Shown here: piece by piece, positions 25,118-33,785 of the stretch
Numbering within the stretch: the stretch's first letter is position 1
How the letters are laid out: the number at the start of each line of letters is the position of its first letter
DNA from: Bacteroidales bacterium
Lineage (GTDB): Bacteria; Bacteroidota; Bacteroidia; Bacteroidales; UBA932
Assembly: GCA_022647615.1 (NCBI GenBank)
Contig: JALCKZ010000001.1
Span: forward strand, 236,178-300,177
DNA length: 64,000 bases
Direction of reading: 5' to 3'
Notes under the pieces: generated by a model
The model's database searches: none
What the model was told of the DNA's origin: nothing
The model's input: only the letters and a program-made list of their open reading frames with translations
Position numbers and translations under genes: made by a program

Positions 25118-26506
25118 ATGAAAAAAGTTCAGATTAAATACAGGTACAGATTGCTTCTGTACTTCCTTATTTTGCTGGCTTTTGTGGCTCTTGGATTTAC
25201 CGTTTATACTTTGCAGCAAAGCAAGGACTACAGCTTGGCTACTTTACAAAACGAGCTGATTGCTTTTAATGCTGATGTTAACAATAAAATTGCCGCTGGC
25301 AATAAGTTTTCACAAATTGCGCCACCTGCTAAAGGGATGTTGTTCACTATTTTAGACAGCACAGGCTTTGTGCTTTATGACAGCAGGCAAAATGAAGTTT
25401 CAATAGAAGAGGATCAATCAAACAAGCCGGAATTTATTAAAGCTAATCAAAACGGCGATGGAAATTCCTTGCGCTATGCCGCAACTATGGGTGATGAATA
25501 TTTGTTCTACGCAAAAAAGTACAATGGATATTTTATCAGGACGGCAATTAAATTCATGTCTGAGAAACCGGCTCAGGTCCAGAAAGATAACAGATACTTG
25601 CTGATGATGATTGCGCTGCTTGCCGCACTTGTAGCAGCAACAATAATCATATCGGGAAAACTAACAAGACCTCTAATAAAATTCAATCAATTTGTAGGGG
25701 CTTTAAAGAGCCAGCAAAAAGATTTCAGCAGCATTGATTTTGGAGATGATGATTTTGGAGAAGTAGGAAGAAAAATTGCAGATACTTTTCAGCAGCTGGA
25801 AAAGACGAAGCAGTATAAGCAGGAGATGAGCCATAATATTGCACATGAATTAAAGACTCCGGTCACAGGAATAAGAGCCTATCTGGAGACCATTCTTCAC
25901 TCCCCCGATATGCCTGAAGAGCAAAAGACTTTATTCATAAATAAAGCTTATGCACAGACACTTAGACTATCAAATCTGATTGCGGAAGTCTCTACTTTGA
26001 ACAAGCTGGATGAGGGTGGAGAAACATACAAAATAGAGGAAGTTAATATCAGCAAATGTTTGCAGGAAGTGTGCGAAGAGATTGGATATAAGCTAGAGGC
26101 TAATCACATTCAATTCCACTCCCTGATAAGCAATGAACTTAAGCTTAACGGATGCTACTCTTTAATTTACTCTTTGTTTAAAAACCTAATAGACAATTCT
26201 ATAGAGCATGGCGGCCCTGGAATAGAAATTTCTTTGAGCGCCGGAATTGAGCAGGTATCAGGAGAGGGTGGTTATAAAATAAACTTCACATATACAGACA
26301 CCGGCAAGGGTGTTCCGCAAGAAGATTTGACAAGAATCTTTGAAAGGTTCTACAGAGTGGAAGAGGGAAGGACCAGAAAGACAGGAGGTTCCGGCCTTGG
26401 TTTAGCTATCGTGAAAAATTCCGTTCTATTCCACAAAGGAACAATTGATGCAGAGTGCAGACCGGGAGGCGGTATAATTTTCAAATTTTCCCTTTATAGT
26501 TTATAG
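25118..26506 (+). CDS. sensor histidine kinase (PhoR-like)
   Basis: 462 residues. Membrane segments at about residues 10-32 and 160-182 enclose a periplasmic sensor of about 130 residues. Then come a HAMP-like linker, H-box SHNIAHELKTPVTGIRAYLE with the phosphorylated His, N-box KNLIDNSIEHGG, and G1/G2 boxes TDTGKGVPQ and GSGLGLAIV. Paired with the preceding regulator. Its stop lies directly beside hairpin-repeat copy 5. Confidence 0.94.
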   Translation: MKKVQIKYRYRLLLYFLILLAFVALGFTVYTLQQSKDYSLATLQNELIAFNADVNNKIAAGNKFSQIAPPAKGMLFTILDSTGFVLYDSRQNEVSIEEDQSNKPEFIKANQNGDGNSLRYAATMGDEYLFYAKKYNGYFIRTAIKFMSEKPAQVQKDNRYLLMMIALLAALVAATIIISGKLTRPLIKFNQFVGALKSQQKDFSSIDFGDDDFGEVGRKIADTFQQLEKTKQYKQEMSHNIAHELKTPVTGIRAYLETILHSPDMPEEQKTLFINKAYAQTLRLSNLIAEVSTLNKLDEGGETYKIEEVNISKCLQEVCEEIGYKLEANHIQFHSLISNELKLNGCYSLIYSLFKNLIDNSIEHGGPGIEISLSAGIEQVSGEGGYKINFTYTDTGKGVPQEDLTRIFERFYRVEEGRTRKTGGSGLGLAIVKNSVLFHKGTIDAECRPGGGIIFKFSLYSL

Positions 26507-26510
26507 TTTT

Positions 26511-26602
26511 GCAAGTACAGTCCGCTGTGCGGACTGAAGCAATGCGCTACAAAGCAGCAAGTACAGTCCGCTGTGCGGACTGAAGCAATGCGCTACAAAG
26601 CA
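26511..26602. repeat. 46-bp tandem duplication within hairpin-repeat copy 5
   Basis: Unit GCAAGTACAGTCCGCTGTGC... occupies 26511-26556 and again 26557-26602, identical by eye. It duplicates the AGTCCGC-tgt-GCGGACT hairpin and the left arm of the ACAAAGC-loop hairpin. Only the second unit keeps a complete right arm. Confidence 0.9.
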
Positions 26603-26692
26603 GCGCATTGCCTTGGGGTTAAGCGCACTCCGTGCGCGAGGAGGCACGCGCCTCCGGCGCGGCTCCGCAGCTTTCAGCTGCTCCGCTGGGGA
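26511..26692 (-). repeat. GC-rich hairpin repeat, copy 5
   Basis: Reverse orientation, most complete copy. On the + strand: AGTCCGC-tgt-GCGGACT (26565-26581); perfect 10-bp stem GCAATGCGCT/AGCGCATTGC with loop ACAAAGC (26585-26611); GGGGTTAA; hairpin GCGCAC-tcc-GTGCGC (26623-26637); block GGCACGCGCCTCCGGCGCGG (from 26643) shared with copy 2; and hairpin GCAGCT-ttc-AGCTGC before CTGGGGACA, which also borders copy 4. Confidence 0.85.
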
Positions 26693-26706
26693 CAGATTGC
26701 TGCTAC

Positions 26707-26810
26707 AAGTGTTGCTATCGCTGCTGAATATCAGATAGTTGCATTTTGGCCGAAACCACAGAACCGGCCAAAATGTAACGCATTGATACACAAGGTCCAT
26801 AGCAACACTT
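26707..26810. repeat. nested long-range inverted repeats
   Basis: Outer arms AAGTGTTGCTAT (26707-26718) and exact complement (26799-26810). Inner arms at 26738-26752 and 26765-26779 (14 of 15 pairs; contain CATTTTGGCCG). They could fold as one long hairpin. Together with copy 5 it fills most of the gene-free stretch 26507-26999; the remaining part (26811-26999) is AT-rich with two TTGCACCATT direct repeats just before mqnB. Confidence 0.7.
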
Positions 26811-26999
26811 ATAGCAACAACCATGGCAACAACGCCTCCACAATCATGAATCTTCCGTGAAACGTGTTGATTAAAAGACAATTTATTAACATTACGGGAT
26901 AAATTTATTTTATGGCAACGATTTTGTCTTTTGTTTAATTAATTTAGCATCCGATTTTTATAGTACTAGATATTTGCACCATTTTATTGCACCATTGAG

Positions 27000-27689
27000 A
27001 TGATTAGAATTTTATTTACCGCGGCGGAACAAGAAGAGATTGATTGCGCACAACAGGCTTTGAGAGTTTATGAGAGCAGAATTGCAGGAAAAGTTCAGGT
27101 TGATTTTTTGCTGACCGGTATTGGGACAGCGTCTACTTGTTACAGGCTTACTAAAAAGCTGGCGGAGGCAGAGGCGGAAGGGAATAAGTTTTCTCTTGTA
27201 ATAAATATCGGAATTGCAGGGAGTTATGATACCGGGAGTTTTCCGGTTGGTTCTGTGGCCTTGATTGAGAAGGAGTATTTTGGGGATCTTGGGTTCCAGA
27301 CTAGTTCCGGTTTTATATCGCTGTTTGATTCTGCCTCTTTGGATTCTAATTTGTTTCCTTACACGGATGGTGCTTTGAATTCTGTGAAACTGCCCGATTA
27401 TTTTGAGGAGTTGATTAAATCTTACAAGCGCGCGGTAGGAGTTACTGTTCAGACAGTTACAGGAACGGATGAGACAAAGAGTCAGATTGTAAAACGTTAC
27501 AATCCTCAGATAGAGAGCATGGAGGGCGCTGCGTTTTTTTATGTGTGCCTGAATGAGCATGTGAACTTTTTTGAATTGAGGTCTGTCTCCAATGCGGTTG
27601 GCGTTAAGGATTCCTCCAAGTGGGATACTCCGTCTGCATTGCGCTCTTTAACAGAGACATGCAAGGACTTCTTAAGTAAAATGGAGTAG
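27000..27689 (+). CDS. mqnB: futalosine hydrolase
   Basis: Cleaves futalosine to hypoxanthine and dehypoxanthinyl futalosine in the alternative menaquinone pathway. It belongs to the nucleosidase/phosphorylase fold: [36 protein letters not shown], and the substrate-binding [12 protein letters not shown] followed by [18 protein letters not shown], which is characteristic of MqnB rather than MTA/SAH nucleosidase. 229 residues, normal length. No other mqn gene is in the window. The upstream region has two TTGCACCATT repeats. Confidence 0.9.
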   Translation: MIRILFTAAEQEEIDCAQQALRVYESRIAGKVQVDFLLTGIGTASTCYRLTKKLAEAEAEGNKFSLVINIGIAGSYDTGSFPVGSVALIEKEYFGDLGFQTSSGFISLFDSASLDSNLFPYTDGALNSVKLPDYFEELIKSYKRAVGVTVQTVTGTDETKSQIVKRYNPQIESMEGAAFFYVCLNEHVNFFELRSVSNAVGVKDSSKWDTPSALRSLTETCKDFLSKME

Positions 27690-27756
27690 CCGGAAATATA
27701 GAAACCGGAGAAACAGAGAGATAGAGAAACTAGATAAACTAGATAAACGGAAAGAT

Positions 27757-28548
27757 ATGGATACGAATAAAAGCACTGAGAGAGAAGAAGTGAAAGAAAA
27801 AGCCAGAGGAGAAGGGAGAGAAGAAGTAATTAAGATTGACAATCTGTTCAAGATATATCAGATTGGCAATCAGGAGGTTTGTGCGCTTGACGGCGTTTCT
27901 CTTTCTATTTACAAAAATGACTTTGTTGCTATCATGGGACCTTCCGGAAGCGGCAAGTCTACTATGATGAATATTTTGGGGTGTCTTGATACCCCTACTT
28001 CCGGCAGATATGTTTTGAACGGAACGGATGTGAGCAAGATGAATGACGGGCAGCTAGCCGATGTCAGGAACAAAGAGATTGGATTTGTGTTCCAATCTTT
28101 TAACCTTTTGCCAAAATACAGCTCATTGGAGAATGTAGCGCTGCCTATGATTTACGCCGGAATACCAAGGGAGGAAAGATTGGAACACGCAAGAAAATCT
28201 CTTGATATTGTGGGGCTTGCGGATAGGATGGAGCACAAGCCGTCAGAGCTTAGCGGCGGTCAGAGGCAGAGAGTTGCAATTGCCCGCGCAATAATCAACA
28301 ACCCAACAATTATTTTGGCGGACGAGCCAACGGGAAATCTTGACACTAAAACATCTGTCGAGATTATGAAAATTTTTGAAAAAATATACAGGGCCGGGAA
28401 TACTATTATCCTTGTGACGCATGAGGAAGATATTGCAAAATTTGCCAGGAGAATTGTTAAGCTCCGCGACGGTAAAATTGAGAGCGACTTAGCCAACCCC
28501 CACCCCGTAATGGAGTCACAATCAGCTGAAAATAAAATTTCAGCATAA
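27757..28548 (+). CDS. ABC transporter ATPase, MacB/LolD type
   Basis: 263 residues. A charged N-terminal extension (about 27 residues) precedes the ATPase. Walker [10 protein letters not shown]-loop [13 protein letters not shown], signature [14 protein letters not shown], Walker [13 protein letters not shown] and H-loop THE are all intact. The [10 protein letters not shown] form and overall length fit the MacB/LolD group that powers FtsX-type permeases (lipoprotein release or macrolide/peptide export). No such permease is next to it, which is unusual; its partner must be encoded elsewhere. Confidence 0.92.
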   Translation: MDTNKSTEREEVKEKARGEGREEVIKIDNLFKIYQIGNQEVCALDGVSLSIYKNDFVAIMGPSGSGKSTMMNILGCLDTPTSGRYVLNGTDVSKMNDGQLADVRNKEIGFVFQSFNLLPKYSSLENVALPMIYAGIPREERLEHARKSLDIVGLADRMEHKPSELSGGQRQRVAIARAIINNPTIILADEPTGNLDTKTSVEIMKIFEKIYRAGNTIILVTHEEDIAKFARRIVKLRDGKIESDLANPHPVMESQSAENKISA

Positions 28549-28563
28549 TATATTTTTAATTCT

Positions 28564-29142
28564 ATGAGCATTTATACTAAAACAGGCGACGACGGAATGA
28601 CGTCCCTTATTGGAGGCGGAAGAGTCCCCAAAAACCATCCCAGAGTAGAAGCCTACGGAAACGTAGATGAACTTATTTCTTTTATCGGCCTTATTGTTTC
28701 TAACACAGATGACCCTGCGGTTAGACCGGGGGAAGGAAAACATCTTAAAGAATCCTTAGTTAGAATTCAGAAAAATCTTATGCTTGTTGCAGCCCATTTT
28801 GCAACACCGGAGGAGGGAACCAACAAACAGTTCAAATCTCTTGATGAAGCAGAGGTAAAATTCCTGGAAACTGAGATTGATGCCATGGCGGCCATAAATC
28901 CCGCACAAACGGCGTTTATTCTTCCGGGAGCCCCTAAAATTGCAGCAGAATGCCATATTGCCAGAACCATTTGCCGCCGTTGTGAGCGCACATGCATTGC
29001 CCTTACATCTAAGACAGAGCAAGTATCTGAAAATGTGAAAGCTGGAGCCAGGTATCTTAACCGCCTTGCAGACTACTTATTCACATTAGGAAGGTATTTT
29101 TGCACAATCACAAATACTCCGGAAGAATTCTGGTTACCATAA
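28564..29142 (+). CDS. pduO: cob(I)alamin adenosyltransferase, PduO type
   Basis: Transfers the adenosyl group of ATP to cob(I)alamin to give coenzyme B12. 192 residues with the ATP-binding N terminus MSIYTKTGDDGMTSLIGGGR, YGNVDELISFIG, and the conserved CRRCER...LNRLADYLFTLGRY block. Located 15 bp after the ABC ATPase and probably co-transcribed. No cobalamin riboswitch is visible in the short gap. Confidence 0.95.
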   Translation: MSIYTKTGDDGMTSLIGGGRVPKNHPRVEAYGNVDELISFIGLIVSNTDDPAVRPGEGKHLKESLVRIQKNLMLVAAHFATPEEGTNKQFKSLDEAEVKFLETEIDAMAAINPAQTAFILPGAPKIAAECHIARTICRRCERTCIALTSKTEQVSENVKAGARYLNRLADYLFTLGRYFCTITNTPEEFWLP

Positions 29143-29156
29143 TTAGAAAATAATAT

Positions 29157-29164
29157 TATATTTG
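29157..29164 (+). promoter_or_regulatory. candidate -7 box for the DUF2795-like gene
   Basis: TATATTTG, followed by a short imperfect hairpin (CCCCCTT...AAGAGGGG, 29166-29186) that would lie at the start of the transcript, 44 bp before ATG 29209. Confidence 0.4.
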
Positions 29165-29208
29165 CACCCCCTTAAAGAAAGAGGGGCTAAGTATTAATAT
29201 TTTTTATT

Positions 29209-29430
29209 ATGTATTGGACACTTGAACTTGCTTCTAAATTGGAAGATGCACCGTGGCCCGCAACAAAAAGCGAATTGATTGATTATGCAGTACGCTCCGG
29301 TGCTCCGGCAGAAGTTGTAGAGAATTTAAATGACCTTGAGGATGATGAGGAAGTCTATGACAGCATAGAGGATATTTGGCCTGATTATCCAAGCAAGGAG
29401 GATTTCTTCTTTAATGAAGACGAGTATTAG
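29209..29430 (+). CDS. DUF2795-like small acidic protein
   Basis: 73 residues, strongly acidic. The N-terminal 55 residues (MYWTLELASKLEDAPWPATK, LIDYAVRSGAPAEVVENLN) match the DUF2795 pattern of small Bacteroidota proteins; the C terminus is an Asp/Glu/Phe tail. Function unknown. It has its own promoter-like box and a strong terminator, so it is a single-gene unit, which suggests high expression. Confidence 0.85.
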   Translation: MYWTLELASKLEDAPWPATKSELIDYAVRSGAPAEVVENLNDLEDDEEVYDSIEDIWPDYPSKEDFFFNEDEY

Positions 29431-29453
29431 AAATAAAGAAGCTTACTACTAAG

Positions 29454-29485
29454 AAAGCCGTCCTTTTAAAGGGGCGGCTTTTTTT
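29454..29485 (+). terminator. rho-independent terminator after the DUF2795-like gene
   Basis: AAAGCCG...CGGCTTT stem extended by T-G, C-G and T-A pairs, with a T-rich tail (29479-29485). Confidence 0.9.
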
Positions 29486-29525
29486 ATAATAACCTTGTTT
29501 TAAAAAAACTGTCGGGAGTCAAAAA

Positions 29526-30188
29526 TTAATTATTGCCCTTGGTCTTTTCATAGGCCTCTTTTTCAATCTCTTGCCTTCTCTTCTCTCTATCCGCCTGTCT
29601 TGCCTTAACTTCATTTTCAGCCGCAGCCCTTGCCTGTGCCTCTTCTTTTGCTATTTCTTTGCCCGTTGTCTTTAAGTAATTTTCATTAACGGACCTGGCA
29701 TTACCTTTATCCGTTTCAGCTGATGACTGCTCATCTCCGAATCCCTCCTTGCTTCTCTCGTAACCATCCTCATAACCAACATTATAGCCCTCCTGATATT
29801 TAACGGCATTTGCTCCATAGAAGCCCAAACCTTGCGGATCTATGCTTGCCGCATTTGCACCTTTGGAATTATTTCTGCCATCTGAAAGGCCGGAATCAAA
29901 TCCAATTTGATAACCTTTGCTGTAAGGGTCACTCTTTGAGGCATCTGCAGAACCATCCGATGCAGAAGAATAATTTCTTCCTGTTCCTGCCGCATCATTA
30001 AATTTGCCATCCATCAAAAGAGAATCAAATCCTTTCTGATTGGGATGCGACTTTGCATACTCTGCTGACTGCTCATATTCTTGCCACTCTTTTTTGTTAG
30101 AGTTGCAGGAAAATAATAAAATAAGAGAGATGACGGCCAAAAGGACCGCAATGTTAGATTTTTTGTAAAAGGTTTTAAACAAAGCCAT
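29526..30188 (-). CDS. lipoprotein with GYxxGxxDG repeats and charged tail
   Basis: 220 residues. A signal peptide with lipobox LLFSC (Cys28) predicts an outer-membrane lipoprotein. The middle contains three Gly-aromatic repeats: GYQIGFDSGLSDG, GLGFYGANAVKYQEG and YNVGYEDGYERSKEG. The C-terminal 60 residues are an Ala/Glu/Arg/Lys helix (EEAQARAAAENEVKARQADR). Not recognised beyond that. The gene is flanked by two copies of the TCCCGACAG word in inverted arrangement (29509 and 30297). Confidence 0.7.
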   Translation of the reverse strand: MALFKTFYKKSNIAVLLAVISLILLFSCNSNKKEWQEYEQSAEYAKSHPNQKGFDSLLMDGKFNDAAGTGRNYSSASDGSADASKSDPYSKGYQIGFDSGLSDGRNNSKGANAASIDPQGLGFYGANAVKYQEGYNVGYEDGYERSKEGFGDEQSSAETDKGNARSVNENYLKTTGKEIAKEEAQARAAAENEVKARQADREKRRQEIEKEAYEKTKGNN

Positions 30189-30337
30189 GTTGCAGCTATA
30201 AAATCATAATTTGACAACGCGAATATACAATTTTTTGAAACACATTTTCCCCAAAAAGTGTAAGTAATTATGCTCAATTTATACTAATTATATTTATCCC
30301 GACAGATGCCGTAAGCCTACCATTCTCAAAATAATAT

Positions 30338-30345
30338 TATATTTG
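30338..30345 (+). promoter_or_regulatory. candidate -7 box of trkA
   Basis: TATATTTG only 7 bp before ATG 30353. With normal Bacteroidota spacing the transcript would start almost at the start codon, giving a nearly leaderless mRNA. Confidence 0.45.
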
Positions 30346-30352
30346 CGCCGTT

Positions 30353-31702
30353 ATGAAAATAGTTATTGCAGGAGCAGGAGAAGTTGGCAGCCACTTGGCA
30401 AAAATGCTGAGCAGGGAGGCTAATGACCTTACCATAATTGATGGAGATGAGGAGCACCTTAATAAGCTTGCAGAGGTTGCAGACATTATTACGGTACTTG
30501 GAAAACCCACATCTATAGCTACTTTGGAGCAGGCAGGTGTTCCAAAAGCAGACTTGTTCATAGCAGTCAGCCCGGCGCAGGAGCAAGATGTAAATATCAT
30601 AAGCGCACTTCTGGCAAAAAAAATGGGGGCCAAAAAAGTTACAGCCAGAATCAACAACGACGAATACATGCAATATGATAATAAGCTGATGTTCACAGAG
30701 ATGGGAATAGATTTGCTATTCTATCCGGAGAAGATGGCAGCTTATGAAATTATAGATTTGCTAAAGCAAACCGGAACAACTGAGTTCATGGAATTTGCAC
30801 GCGGCAGATTGCAAATGGTTGTGTTCCGTTTGGATGAAGGGGCTCCGCTGATTAACAAGACAGTACAAGATTTATCGCCAAATGGCAGCTACAAGCCTTT
30901 CCAACCCGTTGCAATAGCAAGAAATAATACTACAATTATCCCAACTCAAAGCACAAAATTCTTGCAGGGAGATTTGGTATTTGTAATCTGCACAAAAGAC
31001 GGTGTTAGTGAGCTTATGAGCTACTCAGGCAAAAATGAGATTGAAATAAAGAGCCTTATGATTATCGGAGGAGGAAGAATCGGAGAGATGCTTGCGCGCA
31101 AAATGCAAGATAAGGTAGACCAGATTAAAATCATAGAGCATAAAAAAGAGAGATGCGAATACCTTGCGGAGGCTCTTCCTAATGCAGTGGTTATCAACGG
31201 AGACGGAAGAAATACAGATTTGCTTGTAGAGGAGGATGCAAAGAATTATGATGCGTTTGTAGCAGTAACCAGCAGCAGCGAGACTAACATTCTTGCAAGC
31301 GTCGCAGTTAAAAACATGGGCGTTCAAAAAACCATCGCCGAGGTTGAAAATATAGAATACATCAAACTTGCTGAGGATATGGGAGTTGACGCAGTCATAA
31401 ATAAAAAGCTTATAACAGCGGGACGTATCTTCAGATTTACATTGAGCAATAAAGTACGCTCTATCAAGTGTTTAAACGGCTCAGATGCAGAAGTTCTGGA
31501 GTTTATCGTAAACCCAAGCAGCAGCATAACAAACGGCCCCATCAAAGATTTGCGCTTCCCTAAGGAGGCAATCATCGGCGGCATAATCCGCGGAGATGAA
31601 AGCTTCATAGCTAATGAATATACAAGCGTAAAACCTTATGACAGGGTCGTAGTATTTGCTTTGCCTCAGGCACTTGCAAGCGTCAACAAATTTTTCATAT
31701 AA
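30353..31702 (+). CDS. trkA: Trk potassium uptake regulatory subunit
   Basis: 449 residues made of two RCK units, each an NAD-binding Rossmann domain plus TrkA-C. First nucleotide motif: VIAGAGEVGSHLAKML (residues 4-19) with acidic IIDGDEE. Second: MIIGGGRIGEMLARKM with IIEHKKERCEYLA. It gates the TrkH channel in response to nucleotides. TrkH, usually next to trkA in related genomes, does not follow; convergent regulators lie downstream instead. Confidence 0.95.
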   Translation: MKIVIAGAGEVGSHLAKMLSREANDLTIIDGDEEHLNKLAEVADIITVLGKPTSIATLEQAGVPKADLFIAVSPAQEQDVNIISALLAKKMGAKKVTARINNDEYMQYDNKLMFTEMGIDLLFYPEKMAAYEIIDLLKQTGTTEFMEFARGRLQMVVFRLDEGAPLINKTVQDLSPNGSYKPFQPVAIARNNTTIIPTQSTKFLQGDLVFVICTKDGVSELMSYSGKNEIEIKSLMIIGGGRIGEMLARKMQDKVDQIKIIEHKKERCEYLAEALPNAVVINGDGRNTDLLVEEDAKNYDAFVAVTSSSETNILASVAVKNMGVQKTIAEVENIEYIKLAEDMGVDAVINKKLITAGRIFRFTLSNKVRSIKCLNGSDAEVLEFIVNPSSSITNGPIKDLRFPKEAIIGGIIRGDESFIANEYTSVKPYDRVVVFALPQALASVNKFFI

Positions 31703-31782
31703 CAGTTTCCCCTCCGGAAAACCGCTATCGCAATAACAATTTTTTTTAGGCAAGCAAAATATCCCTTTTAAAAGTATCCCTC

Positions 31783-32322
31783 TTACGTAAAGAGGATATC
31801 TCTTACTTTTTTGGAGTAATCATCATTTGACGGAGAAGTATCAAGAGCCCGTCTAAGTGAGCGCAAATCAGAAAATCCGCTCTCCACCAGCATGCCCTGC
31901 AGCTCTTTGCCATAAGTTCTATGTGGTCTTTCAGATAAATTTGATTCATAATCTTCATAGAGGGATTTAGCGCTCTCACATTCAGAAAGGAGCCTAAATA
32001 AATGCCTAATTCTCAATGTATTAATATATGAATAAAATCCGCCGCGCTCTGCAAGGATTTTGGACAAATACGTTCTGTTGCTTCCAATCAGGACAGCAAT
32101 TTTGGTAAGAGAAGTATGCTGGTCCAGATAAAGCTGCTTCTCCTCCATCACATTATCTAATACCGCAGAGAGATTATTCAAAGTCTCCGCTTTTCCCATG
32201 ACAATTGAGCAAGGCGGATATTCTACGCCTATGTTTTCCTCATACAATATTTCATCAGTCTCTATCTCTCCGGAATTCTCTTTCACCGGCTTAAGATTTT
32301 TTAGAATTTCTATAAGTCTCAT
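31783..32322 (-). CDS. AraC-type HTH protein (short)
   Basis: 179 residues. The C-terminal half has an AraC-like helix-turn-helix: LTKIAVLIGSNRTYLSKILAE followed by YINTLRIRHLFRLL, and a weaker second helix pair (LVESGFSDLRSLRRALD). The N-terminal 60 residues are polar with no known fold. Similar in its DNA-binding part to the larger membrane-bound regulator just upstream, so likely a paralogue or partner. Target genes unknown. Confidence 0.7.
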   Translation of the reverse strand: MRLIEILKNLKPVKENSGEIETDEILYEENIGVEYPPCSIVMGKAETLNNLSAVLDNVMEEKQLYLDQHTSLTKIAVLIGSNRTYLSKILAERGGFYSYINTLRIRHLFRLLSECESAKSLYEDYESNLSERPHRTYGKELQGMLVESGFSDLRSLRRALDTSPSNDDYSKKVRDILFT

Positions 32323-32403
32323 TTCATCAGTATTTTAGGTTAAACAACATATTAGGTTTATTAAATTTTGGCTTTATTAATTTTAGTCTGGACATTTAGA
32401 GGA

Positions 32404-33552
32404 TTAAACAATATTTTTTGGAAAGCGGAGAAACTTTTCCGCCCGCACAAAAAGTCTTTGACCTCGCATTTGCCTTAAGCGCTTTGCCCATTTTGCAGGA
32501 GATTCCCCCGTAAACAAAAGGAAGCTATTGCAAAAAACGCCTCTGGACGCAAACCCCGCCTTTCCGTAAATATCCATGATATCACTATCAGGCTCATCCA
32601 TGAACAACCTGCATAACTCCAAGACTCTGTAATAGTTACATAAGCTGTTAAAATTATTAAACTTGCTTTTGCCAATTGCCCTGGACATATATAATTTATT
32701 TGTCCCGATAGCTAAAGATGTTTTTGCCGCCCTTAGGTTTGGATCCAAATATGGTTTGTCATTTTCAAAATATAAGATAAGCCTGCGCATAATTTCATCA
32801 TCACCGCAATCTTCCGCATCCTCCAGCAATGTTGTATTTCCATTATTATCAGACGTATACAAAAGCGGCTTTACCATTTTCTTTTTTTCTTTAAATGTTC
32901 CGCTTGTTAAAACAATTTGCACTGTTGCCAAAACAATTAACGACAACATTGCCTCCATCAGTTCAGTCCTCTCGAAAATCAAAAATATATGAAGGCCGAA
33001 CAATACAGAAATGAGCAATGTCAAATGCGTTATAGAAATAAATAATTTTTTCCCTACATGAAAGCATATAAAATCTGCCCTGTCTTCATAAGTAATTGTA
33101 CAATAAATACAAATTAACATTGTAGAAAGCGTAACCATCCCTAGAGATATGTATTCCGCATATCTGCAGTCGGTGCAAAACATCCTTGCGGAATCATACA
33201 CCACAACCAATGACCACAGCAGCAAAATATATTTTTCAGTAAGATGAAGATGTCTGTACTTGTCTATTATAATACCTTTTGACCTTAGGAAACAAATAAT
33301 AAAAACACTGGTGAACAAATAGACTTTACATATCATAGCCTCATAATGATTGCCGGTTGGGATGCATATTGCGCTCCCGGGCAAAATCAGATATAAGAGC
33401 TCCAGCATCAGTGCCAGGAGCAATGAAGAATACACAAAAATAAATTCAAGGTTCTCCCTCAAATTCTTTCTGAAATATCGGTTTTTAAACAAGCCGATAA
33501 TAATAAGGGCGTAAAATAAAATTACTCCCAAAATCTCATCTCGAACAGACAC
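32404..33552 (-). CDS. membrane protein with C-terminal AraC-type HTH domain
   Basis: 382 residues. Six or seven hydrophobic segments in residues 8-215 (for example ILGVILFYALIIIGLF and LISVLFGLHIFLIF) are followed by a cytoplasmic AraC-like domain at about 260-370 (TSLAIGTNKLYMSRAIG..., YGKAGFASRGVFCNSF, GESPAKW). A membrane-anchored transcription regulator is inferred; the ligand is unknown. It starts upstream of, and on the same strand as, the short AraC protein. Confidence 0.75.
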   Translation of the reverse strand: MSVRDEILGVILFYALIIIGLFKNRYFRKNLRENLEFIFVYSSLLLALMLELLYLILPGSAICIPTGNHYEAMICKVYLFTSVFIICFLRSKGIIIDKYRHLHLTEKYILLLWSLVVVYDSARMFCTDCRYAEYISLGMVTLSTMLICIYCTITYEDRADFICFHVGKKLFISITHLTLLISVLFGLHIFLIFERTELMEAMLSLIVLATVQIVLTSGTFKEKKKMVKPLLYTSDNNGNTTLLEDAEDCGDDEIMRRLILYFENDKPYLDPNLRAAKTSLAIGTNKLYMSRAIGKSKFNNFNSLCNYYRVLELCRLFMDEPDSDIMDIYGKAGFASRGVFCNSFLLFTGESPAKWAKRLRQMRGQRLFVRAEKFLRFPKNIV

Positions 33553-33785
33553 GATTAATAAAATTTATTATTAGTAATTATCTATAAATTTGTTTGTTAC
33601 ATCACTACAAATTTATAATTCCAAATGGAAAAACATTGCAAAAAACAATAGATAAATTGAACTTTTTTGATTTCCGAAAAAATAATTTTACCATTTTGCA
33701 CAACAACAAATTTTACGAATATGCACTCGCAAAGCATAATCGTAAAAAACAAGCAAAAAAAACTATTTTTTCAGGCAGACGAGCC

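Noticed and set aside
26501..26881. Minus-strand gene across hairpin-repeat copy 5
   Set aside because: It reads straight through the hairpin repeat and the 46-bp duplication; the open frame reflects the GC-rich repeat, not a conserved protein. The same holds for frames at 6097-6315 and 10794-11039.
28549..28563. Cobalamin riboswitch before the adenosyltransferase
   Set aside because: The gap is only 15 bp; no B12-box sequence present.
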